A stretch of DNA of 64,000 nucleotides from the NCBI RefSeq assembly GCF_000092285.1, contig NC_014100.1, forward strand, positions 434,001-498,000, written 5' to 3'. The notes under the pieces were generated by a model. That model had not been told where the DNA came from and made no database searches. It worked only from the letters and a program-made list of their open reading frames with translations. This DNA is from Caulobacter segnis ATCC 21756. Its GTDB lineage: Bacteria > Pseudomonadota > Alphaproteobacteria > Caulobacterales > Caulobacteraceae. Each line of letters begins with the position of its first letter. Position 1 is the first letter of the stretch. A program made the translations under genes and the position numbers. Below, in pieces: positions 21,858 to 31,018 of the stretch.

Positions 21858-23799
21858 ATGGCGTCTTCAACGAAAAGCGGGCCCACTGCTGGTTCAGAGT
21901 CTGAGCGGCGCGGTCGGAAGCCGGAGCCGATAGAAGACCGCCCCGCGCCGTTATGGTCGGAGTGGATCGACCCGGCAGGCTTTTCAGAAGCTCTCGACCT
22001 GCATATGCGCCGTCACGGCGACACCGGCTACAGATTGCAGAAGGCCCTTTCTGCGCTGGGGCCAACAGTGAACGTGACGACATTGAGATTGTGGGCGGCG
22101 GGGCTCGAAGACGCCCGGTGACGCTTCGAGCTTGCGAACCTTGGAGCGGATAGAGGCTCGATACGGTCTTCCTCCAGGTTACTTTCGGGTCAAGCTCCCG
22201 TCGACTGGTAAGGCAGTCGCTGGTCATCACTTACCGAACCTCAGCGCACCCGAGCGTCGTCGTCTCGCCTGGCACCTTCCTCGCGACTTTGATCGGCTGC
22301 CACGGGCTAAACAGCAAGAAATCGTCAGTTGGGTCCGTAGCGTCATAATCTCGGGATCTACAGATTATCGCCGCTATCAAGCCGGCGCAGCGCGACAACG
22401 ATTTTCGGTTCGGTTCTCTAGTGCGCCTGGGCGAGTCCGAGAGAAGCCGATATCACGAGAAGATCGCGCGGAAGACCCGTTGGGCATCGTCGCCGCGCCC
22501 TATCCGCTCAATGAAGAAATGGCCGGACTGTTGGCCTTTAAAACCGCGACCCTGAGCGCTCGTGGAGTGCAGCGTTCCGGAGTTTGGGGACCTGAGACTG
22601 CATCGCTGAAGGCTGAACATCTGGGCTTGCTATTTGGGGCTCTAGTAGCGGCGCCGGCCAGCGAAATCCGCGGTGCAGGTGTTGCCCCTCACCAACTCAC
22701 ATTCGCGCTGCTCGCCTTCCCCTCGATCTGGGATTGGTACCTTGAGTGGCGCCGCGCCAAGCGCGGCTTCTATACAGGGTGGGAAATCGAGATGCTTATG
22801 CTCTGCGCGGCTCTCACCCGAGAGGGCGTGGGCTGGCTGAGGCAGAACCCTCAATTGGCCGAGCGGCTGACACCGATCAGCGGCTTGATATCTGAGACAG
22901 AAATCGGCGAGGCGCGCGACAATTGGAGCGCCGCGTGTGATCGGGCCCGTCGCCATGCGTTGCATCGTGCAAAGGAGCTCTCTCGAATAGCCACGGTGCA
23001 TCGGGATCCTTTCGAACCCATCCTCGCAATTCTGGAATCCGACAGCCCGCTAAACGGATATCGCTTGATCACCGAAGAGATACTCCGTCGTGCGCCCAAC
23101 CCGCGCCGATACCCCGTCCCGGCGGCTGAGTCCTGTCGGGCCTTCCTGATGCTTCGGTTTGGACTACACTTGGGCGTTCGACAGAAGAACTTGCGTCAGT
23201 TGCTCGTCTGTCCACGCGGCTCGATGCACTCCTCGGAACGCCGTCTCGAGACGTCAAAATGCGGCGAGCTACGATGGAACGACCGGGGGAAAGTATGGGA
23301 AGTTTTCATACCAGCCTCCGCATTCAAAAACTCAGGCTCTTCCTACTTCGGTCGGCAACCATTCTGCTTAGCCCTAAGGGACTTGGGCGGGCTGTATGAA
23401 CAAATCGATATCTACTTGAATAAGCACCGGCCGCGCCTTCTCGGTGCGATGCCGGACCCCGGGACCTTCTTCGTAAAGACGGTGAAGGCGAACAGCAAAA
23501 GCGCGGCCTACGATCAGAACACGTTCTATGAAGCGTGGCGCCTCGCCATACAAAGATACGGCATTTTCAATCCATACACCGGTCGCGGAGCGGTGAAAGG
23601 TTTATTGCCTCATGGCCCTCACAACGTGCGCGATGTACTCGCCACGCACGTGCTCAAACAGACCGGCTCATACGAGCAGGCGAGTTACGCAATCCAAGAT
23701 ACGCCCGAGACTGTGGCCAAGCACTACGGCCGGTTTTTACCTAAGGACAAGGCCGCTCTGGCGGCTCAGATCCTCAATAAGGCTTGGGAGAACGTGTGA
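21858..23799 (+). pseudogene. Large tyrosine recombinase broken by a +1 frameshift
   Basis: The first frame (ATG 21858) reads into NVTTLRLWAAG and then stops at 22119-22121. The protein continues in the next frame as SKTPGDASSLRTLERIEARY. Removing one G from the GGGG run at 22100-22103 restores a single 646-residue protein. The catalytic set is visible in the C-terminal half: Arg in GLHLGVRQKNLR, H-x-x-R as PHNVRDV, and a Tyr in AKHYGRFLP. The region between (residues about 100-420) is unusually long for a phage integrase. The gene borders the tRNA, so it probably placed the island. A homopolymer sequencing error is an alternative to true inactivation, and a TTG start at 22132 could give a shorter product. 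Confidence 0.75.
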
Positions 23800-23922
23800 A
23801 AGCTACTGTCGCCCTATGGCAAGGCTAGGTGCGTGACGAGGGCCGAGATTCTGAGATTGGTTAGTCAGCCTAGGTCGGCTCTCGAATTGAGACGTGGCAC
23901 CTGAGCGCAGAGCGCTGAATTC

Positions 23923-25677
23923 TCACGAGCCCCGCGGCGGATTCAGAAGTAAGAACCTCAAAAGCGGTAAAGTGTCATTTCTAATAATTTTCAACTTACC
24001 GCTATCGATTAAATCCCCCTCATGAACGACGCCATTAAGTTCCTTTAGGTGTTTTCCGAACTTCGTTCGAGCGGTAACGCATTCCCTCCTTGCCTCAACA
24101 GGGAAGTAGTCATCATTTTTGTTGAGCCAGTCTAGCGTTTGGCGAAATGTGGGGCGGAAGGCCTTCTTCTGCACTTCATCGAATGGGCGGCCTGCGGCGG
24201 CCTGCTCGTCAAACACGGCTTGCCTAACGCTCGCGTATTTTCCTGCCTTCTTGATATTCTCGAAGAGCGCAGCTTCGATCAGGGCGCGAAAGAGCATCGC
24301 TCCGGAGTAGCAGCGTTCGATGTCCAGATAGCGAGCCTCATACATTAGTGCGCGCACTTTCGGGTGAGTGAGCTCAACTTCGCACTCCGGGAGAAGCGTC
24401 AGCCAATTTTCGTTGTGATCGCTCGCGTTCGGCACCTCAGAACCAGTCGAGGAAGAAGCTCCGGTGCCCGCAGTTGCTCCGTCCTCTCCGGACGCACGGT
24501 CCTTCCCGGACTTGGCCTTTCCTCGAGGCTGATTGCCACCACTCTTCGCTCCAGCCTTTGAACCTGATTTACCGGCTCGATCCTTTCGGGCCTTGCGACC
24601 CTCAGTTTTGTAGGTCTCTGCGAAAGCCTGAAGCTTGTCCCGAACCTCCCGGAAAGCGGAGGAGCTTACGTCGATGGTCGACTTCTTCGTGTCCCAGGGG
24701 AGCTTGCCCGCATCTTCGGCGACGAATCTAACCCAACCGACAAATCCATAGTATTCTTGGTGCCAGCTAGCCGTCCAACCAAGTTCCGGCTCGCGAACCG
24801 CGATGCGGATGATGCGATCATTACAGACGAAATACCAACCGTACTGATCCGTCAGATCTCCGATCACATCGCGATCATAACCGCTTTCGTCTGTGAGCCT
24901 GTAGGCCTCGTGCATTCCGGCGTCTACGAAAGCCTCACCTCCATCGGGCAACTGAAAATGCGATGCCTGAATGGCCACGGGTCCAGTCCGGCGGAGGCGC
25001 GGCCCGAACCCCTTGACGGGTTCCCCCTGAACGCTAATGCGCAGCCCCTTGGCGATGTACAGTCCGTAACGCCGGGAAAGAGAGTTTAGGACTGCTTCTT
25101 TCCAACCCCCATCCGCCAGCTCCTGCCGGACGCTGCTGCTAAGATCACTGATGCAAACCAACATCTTGCGGCGGCCCGAGGTGGGAACTCGATCCGCTTG
25201 GAGTTGTCGGCTATCGTTTCCGAAGTCCTCCTCCGAAAACCGAAACTTTGCAGCAAAAGAGCCTGTGTCAGTTGAAATTGCATACGATGCGCCAAGTCTA
25301 AGCAGGGCGCGCTTGAGTCCAATACCGAAATGGCCAATCCCATATCGATGGGAAGACAGAGACCCAGTCACGAATACGCGGCTTGTTAGGGCGGCTTCTT
25401 CGACGCCGGAGCAATTGTCTAGGAGGGAAATCGAATTGGAGCCAAACCTCAATGCAATTGAGTATCCTGCGTAGCTAGACACCAAGCCGTACTTATCGAG
25501 CGATGCGCCCGCCATTGAGAGAATTCGGTCTCTGGCCGCGTCAATCGCGTTGTCGATAAGGTCGTAGAGGCTCTCAAGCGTAGTGATGTCTTTTGTCAGT
25601 ACGCTTTGCAGATAGCTCGCGTCGACACCTCGATTGATGAGAATGGTCGATGCCGCAGCGCCGTTCGGATCGTCGAT
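23923..25677 (-). CDS. GHKL (MORC/MutL-like) ATPase A, non-canonical or lost start
   Basis: The first in-frame ATG (25515) would begin after the ATP-binding N box. The open frame continues upstream through LIDNAIDAARDRI, the N box, back to an ATC codon at 25675-25677 that sits six bases after GGAGAG. Starting there gives 584 residues. Further motifs are LLDNCSGVEE (G1-like) and GIGHFGIGLKRALL (G2). A Lys/Gly/Ser-rich linker (about 305-365) leads to a helical C-terminal domain ending with an LNGVVHEG motif, faintly like HEPN/DUF4145 proteins. It is the last gene of the minus-strand operon. Either the start is a rare non-AUG codon or an ATG was mutated. Confidence 0.68.
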   Translation of the reverse strand: MDDPNGAAASTILINRGVDASYLQSVLTKDITTLESLYDLIDNAIDAARDRILSMAGASLDKYGLVSSYAGYSIALRFGSNSISLLDNCSGVEEAALTSRVFVTGSLSSHRYGIGHFGIGLKRALLRLGASYAISTDTGSFAAKFRFSEEDFGNDSRQLQADRVPTSGRRKMLVCISDLSSSVRQELADGGWKEAVLNSLSRRYGLYIAKGLRISVQGEPVKGFGPRLRRTGPVAIQASHFQLPDGGEAFVDAGMHEAYRLTDESGYDRDVIGDLTDQYGWYFVCNDRIIRIAVREPELGWTASWHQEYYGFVGWVRFVAEDAGKLPWDTKKSTIDVSSSAFREVRDKLQAFAETYKTEGRKARKDRAGKSGSKAGAKSGGNQPRGKAKSGKDRASGEDGATAGTGASSSTGSEVPNASDHNENWLTLLPECEVELTHPKVRALMYEARYLDIERCYSGAMLFRALIEAALFENIKKAGKYASVRQAVFDEQAAAGRPFDEVQKKAFRPTFRQTLDWLNKNDDYFPVEARRECVTARTKFGKHLKELNGVVHEGDLIDSGKLKIIRNDTLPLLRFLLLNPPRGS

Positions 25678-25835
25678 GTTCTTCTCTCCAGTCGATCTCA
25701 GCCACTAGCGGCAATTGCCCAATGCACAGCCGCAACCTCAACGTTGGCTCGAATGCGATAGTCGGCAGCGGAAGAGATGCTGAAAAGAAAGCCACCAACT
25801 GACCTACGCAACATAGCCTGACGGTCCGGGTACTC

Positions 25836-26783
25836 TTAAGTCACGACCTGCAAAAAGGCCGGATACCTCTTGTAGTGTTCACAATAGGCAGCAAGTTGCT
25901 CCTCCTCCAAGTCGAAGCCTAAACGGCGCAACGCAGCCCGTGAAGGTGGCCGCGCGGCGGGAAGGAGTCTCTGTAGGGCCCCGACTTCCTTCAGCGTTAG
26001 AGGTGGTGCCTGAATGGGTATGGTCGGAGAGCCCGGCCATGTCGGCTCATTGACCGTCGCGCGAATAGCAGGGCGCGCTCCGAGGGCGGGAAGTACACCG
26101 CCGACGGTCAGCATTGGAGCGCCATCTCGGTACGACATGTTGAATGCCGGGACGTATCCGCCCGGACGGCCTAGCTGCACCGCCTTATCGATGATGTACG
26201 CCCTAAGGGAAGTTGAGAGGGTTTCTACGATGCTCTCGGCCTCGAAATTCGACGCGCCGTAATCTTGCGAAACGGAGTCCCCCAGTAGTCCTCGGATATA
26301 CGCTTCACGCACGCGTGGGCTTTTGCCCAAACTTCCAGGTGATGCATTTATCGTTATGAGCAATATCGAGTTCTCTGACGCGTGCGTCATGACTGTCACG
26401 ATGTCGTTGAGCACTTCCTGGGAAAGGGATCTATCGTAGTCTAGCCATACGATCCATTGCTTGGAGCAAAGTACTTCGTTGTTTGCCAGGTTCCCCAGGA
26501 CGGCGTTCGAATCGCCTTCCTCGACCTTCACACTCTTAAAGGGGGCATTGAATCGAGCTCGAGCAGCTCCTATCGCCTTATTTTCAATCGATATCATATC
26601 GGTAATGCCCAACCGCCGGTGGGCAAGAATAAAGTCAGTGAACCAGACAGAGCCGAAGCCTATGTACAGGCTTGTGCGAAGAGGTACGACGCGATCAATT
26701 TGATCCAGGCCATCAAATACGATCTGTCTTTGAATAGCTTTATTGGGCCTGAGGCTGTAATTCACAGTGTCGAAAGACGCCAT
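25836..26783 (-). CDS. Rossmann-fold, methyltransferase-like protein between two GHKL ATPases
   Basis: A 315-residue protein I cannot name with certainty. Its N-terminal half resembles a class I SAM-dependent enzyme: LYIGFGSVWFTDFILAHR could be motif I, MISIEN motif II (acidic end of strand 2), and QWIVWLDYDRSLSQ motif IV. The C-terminal third is Pro/Ala-rich, then helical (ALRRLGFDLEEEQLAAY). Its ATG directly abuts the TAG of ATPase B, so the two are translationally coupled. That coupling argues for a working complex with the GHKL proteins. The substrate could be nucleic acid or a small molecule; no DNA-methylase catalytic motif such as NPPY or PPCQ is seen. Confidence 0.6.
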   Translation of the reverse strand: MASFDTVNYSLRPNKAIQRQIVFDGLDQIDRVVPLRTSLYIGFGSVWFTDFILAHRRLGITDMISIENKAIGAARARFNAPFKSVKVEEGDSNAVLGNLANNEVLCSKQWIVWLDYDRSLSQEVLNDIVTVMTHASENSILLITINASPGSLGKSPRVREAYIRGLLGDSVSQDYGASNFEAESIVETLSTSLRAYIIDKAVQLGRPGGYVPAFNMSYRDGAPMLTVGGVLPALGARPAIRATVNEPTWPGSPTIPIQAPPLTLKEVGALQRLLPAARPPSRAALRRLGFDLEEEQLAAYCEHYKRYPAFLQVVT

Positions 26784-28130
26784 CTATTCGACCTCACCCA
26801 CAAGTTCACGATAGGCGTAGTCGAATGAGCGGTTTCCAACCTCTCGAGCGGATAGGCCGGGATCGCCAAAGCCTTGGGCTAGGTCACGAACGAGCCGCTG
26901 GAGCTTCGGATATTGGATCGTGATTTCTTTTACGCGGGGCGCGCTTGTTAGCGTAGGATAGCTGAGCGTCTTATTGATGGGCAGATCAAACGCGGGGACA
27001 TACTTTGCCCCACCCTCCAACGACTTTGCCTCTTCGAGGGCCGATTTGCGCTTGTTCGTGTAATCGATCCAAGCCCTTGTCAGCTCGATCATTCGCCCGA
27101 TCGCGCCCTTATAGACCTGCCTATCGGGGTCTATGCTTCTCTTCGTGGTAGTCAATGGCAGGTCTTCGGTCGACTTTGCAGAGAAGTGAACAATACCTAT
27201 GAAGCCGCGGTACTGAGGGTGCCAACGATTTTTGCCTTCGTAGCCCCAGCCAGTGATGATCGACTTGTCGGCAGCGAGCACCAGGCGATCGTTACAAAGG
27301 ACATACCATCCCGAGCGATCTTCCTTCTCCGCGTCTTCATCGGGATCGTCCGACTCAGATGGTTGCGCCGCCATGCCGGAGATCAACTCCACCCGCACGT
27401 CTCTAAAGGTAAAATCAGCTCGGAAGGGCTTAATCGTATCGCTCTGCAATATTCCAAACTCGAATGGCCTAATCGCTTTTCCGTTTACCTTAATGGTGAG
27501 GCCATGAGATATAAATCGAGAGTAATCTCGCCCAAGAAGTCTGCGCATATTATTTTCAAAACCGGGGGTGGCAAATACAGCCGCCACCTCGTCGTTTAGA
27601 TCCTTAACCACGATTTCTACGCCGGGTTTCGATAGCGGATCGGATGGACCTAGATCGAAATCCCAGGTTGGTGACTTCAGCCACTCCGGGACATCGATAG
27701 TCACTTCGAATGGCTCAGGCGCTGCCCCTTTCTTTGGAGGGCGGTTCGTGCTCCGAACGGATACCTGATTCCCGAGCTTGAAAACTGCTCGCTTCATACC
27801 GATACCGTAAACGCCGATGGTATAATCCTCGGGATCGTCATCCTCACGCCGGCCGAACGTAAATGCATAGTTGATCGCATCGTCTAGCGATATGCCGCCG
27901 CAGTTATCGACAATGCTGAAGCCATCTTCGGAGAAGTGGATCTCGACCAAAAATTTAGAGAAATCTATCTTTCCGTCGATGGTAGACGCAGGAGCGCCGA
28001 GCATCGAGCGTGCGCCATCTAGCGAATTGTCTACCAGGTCTAGAATGCAGTCTTCGAGCCGAATGTCTCGCGTAATGGTACGAACGAAAAATGCCTTAGT
28101 GGGATCGGCTTTTACGCGCGTGGCTTCCAT
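26784..28130 (-). CDS. GHKL (MORC/MutL-like) ATPase B
   Basis: A 448-residue protein with a complete GHKL ATPase: N box LDLVDNSLDGARSM, G1 SIVDNCGGIS, G2 YTIGVYGIGMKRAVFKLG. A transducer-like region follows with YVLCNDRLVLAADKS and HPQYRGFIGIVHFSAK, which parallels CNDRIIRIAVRE and YYGFVGWVRFVAEDAG in ATPase A. The two ATPases are therefore related, but B lacks A's Lys-rich linker and C-terminal domain. Such proteins dimerise on ATP binding and can clamp DNA; prokaryotic MORC/MutL-like ATPases are known next to restriction-modification genes. The ATG at 28130 is 108 bases after the HNH gene. Confidence 0.82.
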   Translation of the reverse strand: MEATRVKADPTKAFFVRTITRDIRLEDCILDLVDNSLDGARSMLGAPASTIDGKIDFSKFLVEIHFSEDGFSIVDNCGGISLDDAINYAFTFGRREDDDPEDYTIGVYGIGMKRAVFKLGNQVSVRSTNRPPKKGAAPEPFEVTIDVPEWLKSPTWDFDLGPSDPLSKPGVEIVVKDLNDEVAAVFATPGFENNMRRLLGRDYSRFISHGLTIKVNGKAIRPFEFGILQSDTIKPFRADFTFRDVRVELISGMAAQPSESDDPDEDAEKEDRSGWYVLCNDRLVLAADKSIITGWGYEGKNRWHPQYRGFIGIVHFSAKSTEDLPLTTTKRSIDPDRQVYKGAIGRMIELTRAWIDYTNKRKSALEEAKSLEGGAKYVPAFDLPINKTLSYPTLTSAPRVKEITIQYPKLQRLVRDLAQGFGDPGLSAREVGNRSFDYAYRELVGEVE

Positions 28131-28238
28131 ATCGATGCCCCCTACAACTTAAGCGGACAATGGCTCAGCTAGCCTCGTCGCCGCAAGCCTTCTCATTTTA
28201 ATGGTACCCAAATCGGCCGTGACGAACCTCCAGGCCGC

Positions 28239-29156
28239 TTAACCGATGCGATGAATTTCCCGGAATCTAGATCGGTGGCGGCTCAAGAACTGCTCCGCCG
28301 GCCAATGCTGTTGGTTAGCCGGGAGAGACAAGCGATCACCGCTTGAGCGAATTAGTGCGAGGAGACCAGTTGGTAGTCCCTGCGTGCCGATGAGTATGCC
28401 GTGATCTTCGCCGATCGAGATCAAGTGACGATCGAATAGCCAGTGAAGGGTGCCTGATAGCGCGATGCCGTTTGGCACGATGTCAGGTCCACCCTCCGCT
28501 ACGGAAACGATGTGGGCGCCTTGAACTTCATAGTTTCCTCCGCGGTCCTTCAGGCTAAGGCCGCTGATCGCGCACCTCCAATGATATGCCGCGCCCACAG
28601 CACGTCTGAAATTTCGATCTCTGAGCTTCTTGTTGACCAGCAGCGATATGATCGCTCTTTCCCGTTGTGCCGCTGATGAAGCGGCCAGGCGTGAAGCAAG
28701 CAGGTCGAGCTCCGCGCGGTCCAAGTCGCCCTCGCCCGGAGAATCCCATAGATTTGAGAATCCTGCCTCAACTATACTTAGGAAATCCCCATCTTCCAAA
28801 GGCCGGACGGATTTTCCGCGGAGGTATAGGCCGAGTTGTGAGACGTTTTCCAAATCTCTCAGCGCGCGCTCGGAATATCTACCTTCTCTTAACCATGGAA
28901 CGGGTTTCTCGAAGGGCGAATATCGCTCAATAATCGCGTAGTAATGCTTATCCAACATTGGGTCCGGCACAATAGCCGCAATTTTAGCTGTGGCGAAATA
29001 CGCGAGATTTCCACCCGCTGCGCGCGGCTGACGGAAAACAATCCAATCATCGACGCAGGCTTCCATCACAGGAAGGTATCTGGATGGAAAATGGTATCGG
29101 GAGGATATGTCGTCGTCATATGCAGACGATACTTTTGCATCTAGAACCGCCTTCAC
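28239..29156 (-). CDS. HNH endonuclease with N-terminal recognition-like domain
   Basis: A 305-residue protein. The C-terminal half is an HNH nuclease of the HNH_2 type (PF13391): CAISGLSL, then VQGAHIVSVAEGG, PNGIALSGTLHWLFDRH, giving His, Asn and His of the motif. The N-terminal 110 residues (DDWIVFRQPRAAGGN, FATAKIAAIVPDP) look like a small beta-barrel of the EVE/PUA kind that in other nucleases reads modified bases; this is a weak inference. The GTG start follows AGGGGGG. It lies nine bases after vsr and probably acts as the nuclease of this modification cluster. Confidence 0.75.
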   Translation of the reverse strand: MKAVLDAKVSSAYDDDISSRYHFPSRYLPVMEACVDDWIVFRQPRAAGGNLAYFATAKIAAIVPDPMLDKHYYAIIERYSPFEKPVPWLREGRYSERALRDLENVSQLGLYLRGKSVRPLEDGDFLSIVEAGFSNLWDSPGEGDLDRAELDLLASRLAASSAAQRERAIISLLVNKKLRDRNFRRAVGAAYHWRCAISGLSLKDRGGNYEVQGAHIVSVAEGGPDIVPNGIALSGTLHWLFDRHLISIGEDHGILIGTQGLPTGLLALIRSSGDRLSLPANQQHWPAEQFLSRHRSRFREIHRIG

Positions 29157-29165
29157 GGTACCCCC

Positions 29166-29594
29166 CTATTTATCTCTCCGCTTCAGAAGACCGAATACGC
29201 GACTTAACCGCTCCGATATCGTCTTGAGGTCGCGCGTCTCGCACTCCCAAATCGTCTCAACGTTCCAGCCAAGAGCTCGAAGTTGACTTGTTACGCGGCG
29301 GTCCCGCTCGATGTTAGCTTCGAATTTTGCGCCCCAGAATTCCTGCCGGGACTTGGGCATGGAGGCCTTACGACACCCCTCGTGCCTATGCCAAAAGCAC
29401 CCATGAACAAAGATAGCCACCTTGTGTCGGGGGAACACCAAGTCAGGCTTTCCAGGCAGGTCGGATCGATGCAAACGAAATCGCAAGCCCATCGAGTGGG
29501 CGATTGATCTGACGCGAAGCTCCGGGGTTGTATTCTCGCTTCTGACCCGCGACATCAACCAAGATCTTCGGTCTTCAGTCAGGCGATCAACCAC
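29166..29594 (-). CDS. vsr: Very short patch repair endonuclease Vsr
   Basis: A 142-residue Vsr protein, which nicks next to T:G mismatches that arise by deamination of 5-methylcytosine. It has the SRVRSENTTPELRVR opening, metal-binding Asp in LPGKPDLVFP, and FVHGCFWHRHEGC with the Cys/His zinc and catalytic residues. It starts five bases after the dcm stop, the usual partnership. Its presence supports a true C5-cytosine methylase next door. Length and motifs are normal. Confidence 0.94.
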   Translation of the reverse strand: MVDRLTEDRRSWLMSRVRSENTTPELRVRSIAHSMGLRFRLHRSDLPGKPDLVFPRHKVAIFVHGCFWHRHEGCRKASMPKSRQEFWGAKFEANIERDRRVTSQLRALGWNVETIWECETRDLKTISERLSRVFGLLKRRDK

Positions 29595-29599
29595 CGATT

Positions 29600-30922
29600 C
29601 TACTCCGCCGCGATATCGATGTCGGGACCAGAGGACGTGGGAGTATGATTTTCGGCGGTACTTGAACTATTATCAGTTACAATTTTCAGGCAGCTTTTTA
29701 TGGCATTGAATACCGCCTCCGCCATTATTGGCGAAACGCTGTTCCCTATCATCCGGAAGCTATGCCATATTGTCGGGTGAAAGACGTGATCGTCTGGGAA
29801 GCCTTGCAGTCGCGCAGCCTCCCGTACCGTTATGACGCGGTTGAATTTCGGGTGAATGGGACGCACCGCTTGATATGATCCGCGGTCGCTACCAGTTCCG
29901 GCGCGCAGTGTTGGACATTGCCCATCTGGCTTCAATCGCGGGTGCCGCCCAACCAGATCGAACGCTCCGGGTGCGACTTCAGAGAAGCGTCGCACCACGG
30001 CAGGTGTGTGGGCGGTGGCCATGTGGCCGGTGAAGACGCAATCTTTCGCTCGCAACTTTGATGCGTAGCTGGAAGGCTCAGCTTTGCCCTCGATCTTCCA
30101 GCGATCGAAGCCCTGCAGGCTTTCAGAGGGAGTCATTTCGACAGCACTCTCTAGATCTTCAATGGCCTGCTGAACTGTCGCAGCGGGGCGGCGTAGTTTC
30201 AGCAGCTCCGCCCTGTCGAAGGTCGCTCCAATATCCTTGCGTATTCCAACTACAAATATTCTATTCCGAACCGTAGCTGCACCAAAATCAGCGGCGTTGA
30301 ATACCTCCGGCTCGGAGACCTTATAGTCCTCTTGGACGCTCGCGATCGCGTCCGTGAGCAGGGGGAGGGAGTCTGAATACTTAAGGCCTCTAACATTCTC
30401 CATGATGAAGAATGCGGGTTTTACTTCCTTCACCAGGCGGAAAAAGTGACCGAGAAGGAGGCGTCGCGGATCTGACACATCGCGACGACCGATGTCGCTA
30501 AACCCCTGACAGGGGGGGCCTCCGAAAAGGCCGAACACCTCGTCACCGACTTCCGCGCGAATCTTATCGCCGGTCAGCTCTCCGACGTCCTCATGCCGCA
30601 GTTTCGTTTGGGGAAAGTTGATCTCGTACGAAGACGTCAATGTCTTATCGAGATCGTAGGCCACGGCAACTTCGAAACCAGCGGCGTGAGCACCCCGGGA
30701 AAACCCCCCTGTGCCACAAAACAGCTCAACCAGCTTCATCGCATCGTTATCCACCACCCTGGCGAGCAGTCGTCCGTCATGTTGCCGCGATTCGATAGCC
30801 TCCAGCCGCAATTTTGCGACTTCAGTCCGGGAACCGCCAAAAAGGTTCCTCTGCACCGGGAATTGGCGGAGGTCCAGAGGTATGTTTCTGAACGTCAGGC
30901 CGCTCAAAGCCAAAGTAGGCAC
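29600..30922 (-). CDS. DNA (cytosine-5) methyltransferase
   Basis: A C5-cytosine methylase. Motif I is LFCGTGGFSRGAHAAGF, motif IV GGPPCQGFSDIG (catalytic Cys), motif VI ENVRG, motif VIII RNRIFVVG, with AARLQGFPDDHVFH (motif IX region) and MIGNSVSP (motif X). The frame is open from a GTG at 30922 (440 residues), but ATG 30739, giving MKLVELFCGTGG, is the usual start for the family and has GGTGG upstream. The extra 61 residues may be non-coding leader or a real extension. It is the first gene of the minus-strand operon and diverges from the gene at 31019. The target sequence cannot be read from the protein. Confidence 0.92.
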   Translation of the reverse strand: MPTLALSGLTFRNIPLDLRQFPVQRNLFGGSRTEVAKLRLEAIESRQHDGRLLARVVDNDAMKLVELFCGTGGFSRGAHAAGFEVAVAYDLDKTLTSSYEINFPQTKLRHEDVGELTGDKIRAEVGDEVFGLFGGPPCQGFSDIGRRDVSDPRRLLLGHFFRLVKEVKPAFFIMENVRGLKYSDSLPLLTDAIASVQEDYKVSEPEVFNAADFGAATVRNRIFVVGIRKDIGATFDRAELLKLRRPAATVQQAIEDLESAVEMTPSESLQGFDRWKIEGKAEPSSYASKLRAKDCVFTGHMATAHTPAVVRRFSEVAPGAFDLVGRHPRLKPDGQCPTLRAGTGSDRGSYQAVRPIHPKFNRVITVREAARLQGFPDDHVFHPTIWHSFRMIGNSVSPIMAEAVFNAIKSCLKIVTDNSSSTAENHTPTSSGPDIDIAAE

Positions 30923-31018
30923 AGATAGCCGGCGAGAGCGAAATGGAGTTGGTTAGATTGTTTGGCTAGGGGAGCGCTCTGGAGGAATCTCTCGCGGAGC
31001 GTAGCCCTAAGGTGACCG

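Noticed and set aside
25574..25798. Minus-strand 74-codon frame upstream of GHKL ATPase A
   Set aside because: It overlaps, in another frame, the region that encodes the N box of ATPase A and has no family features.
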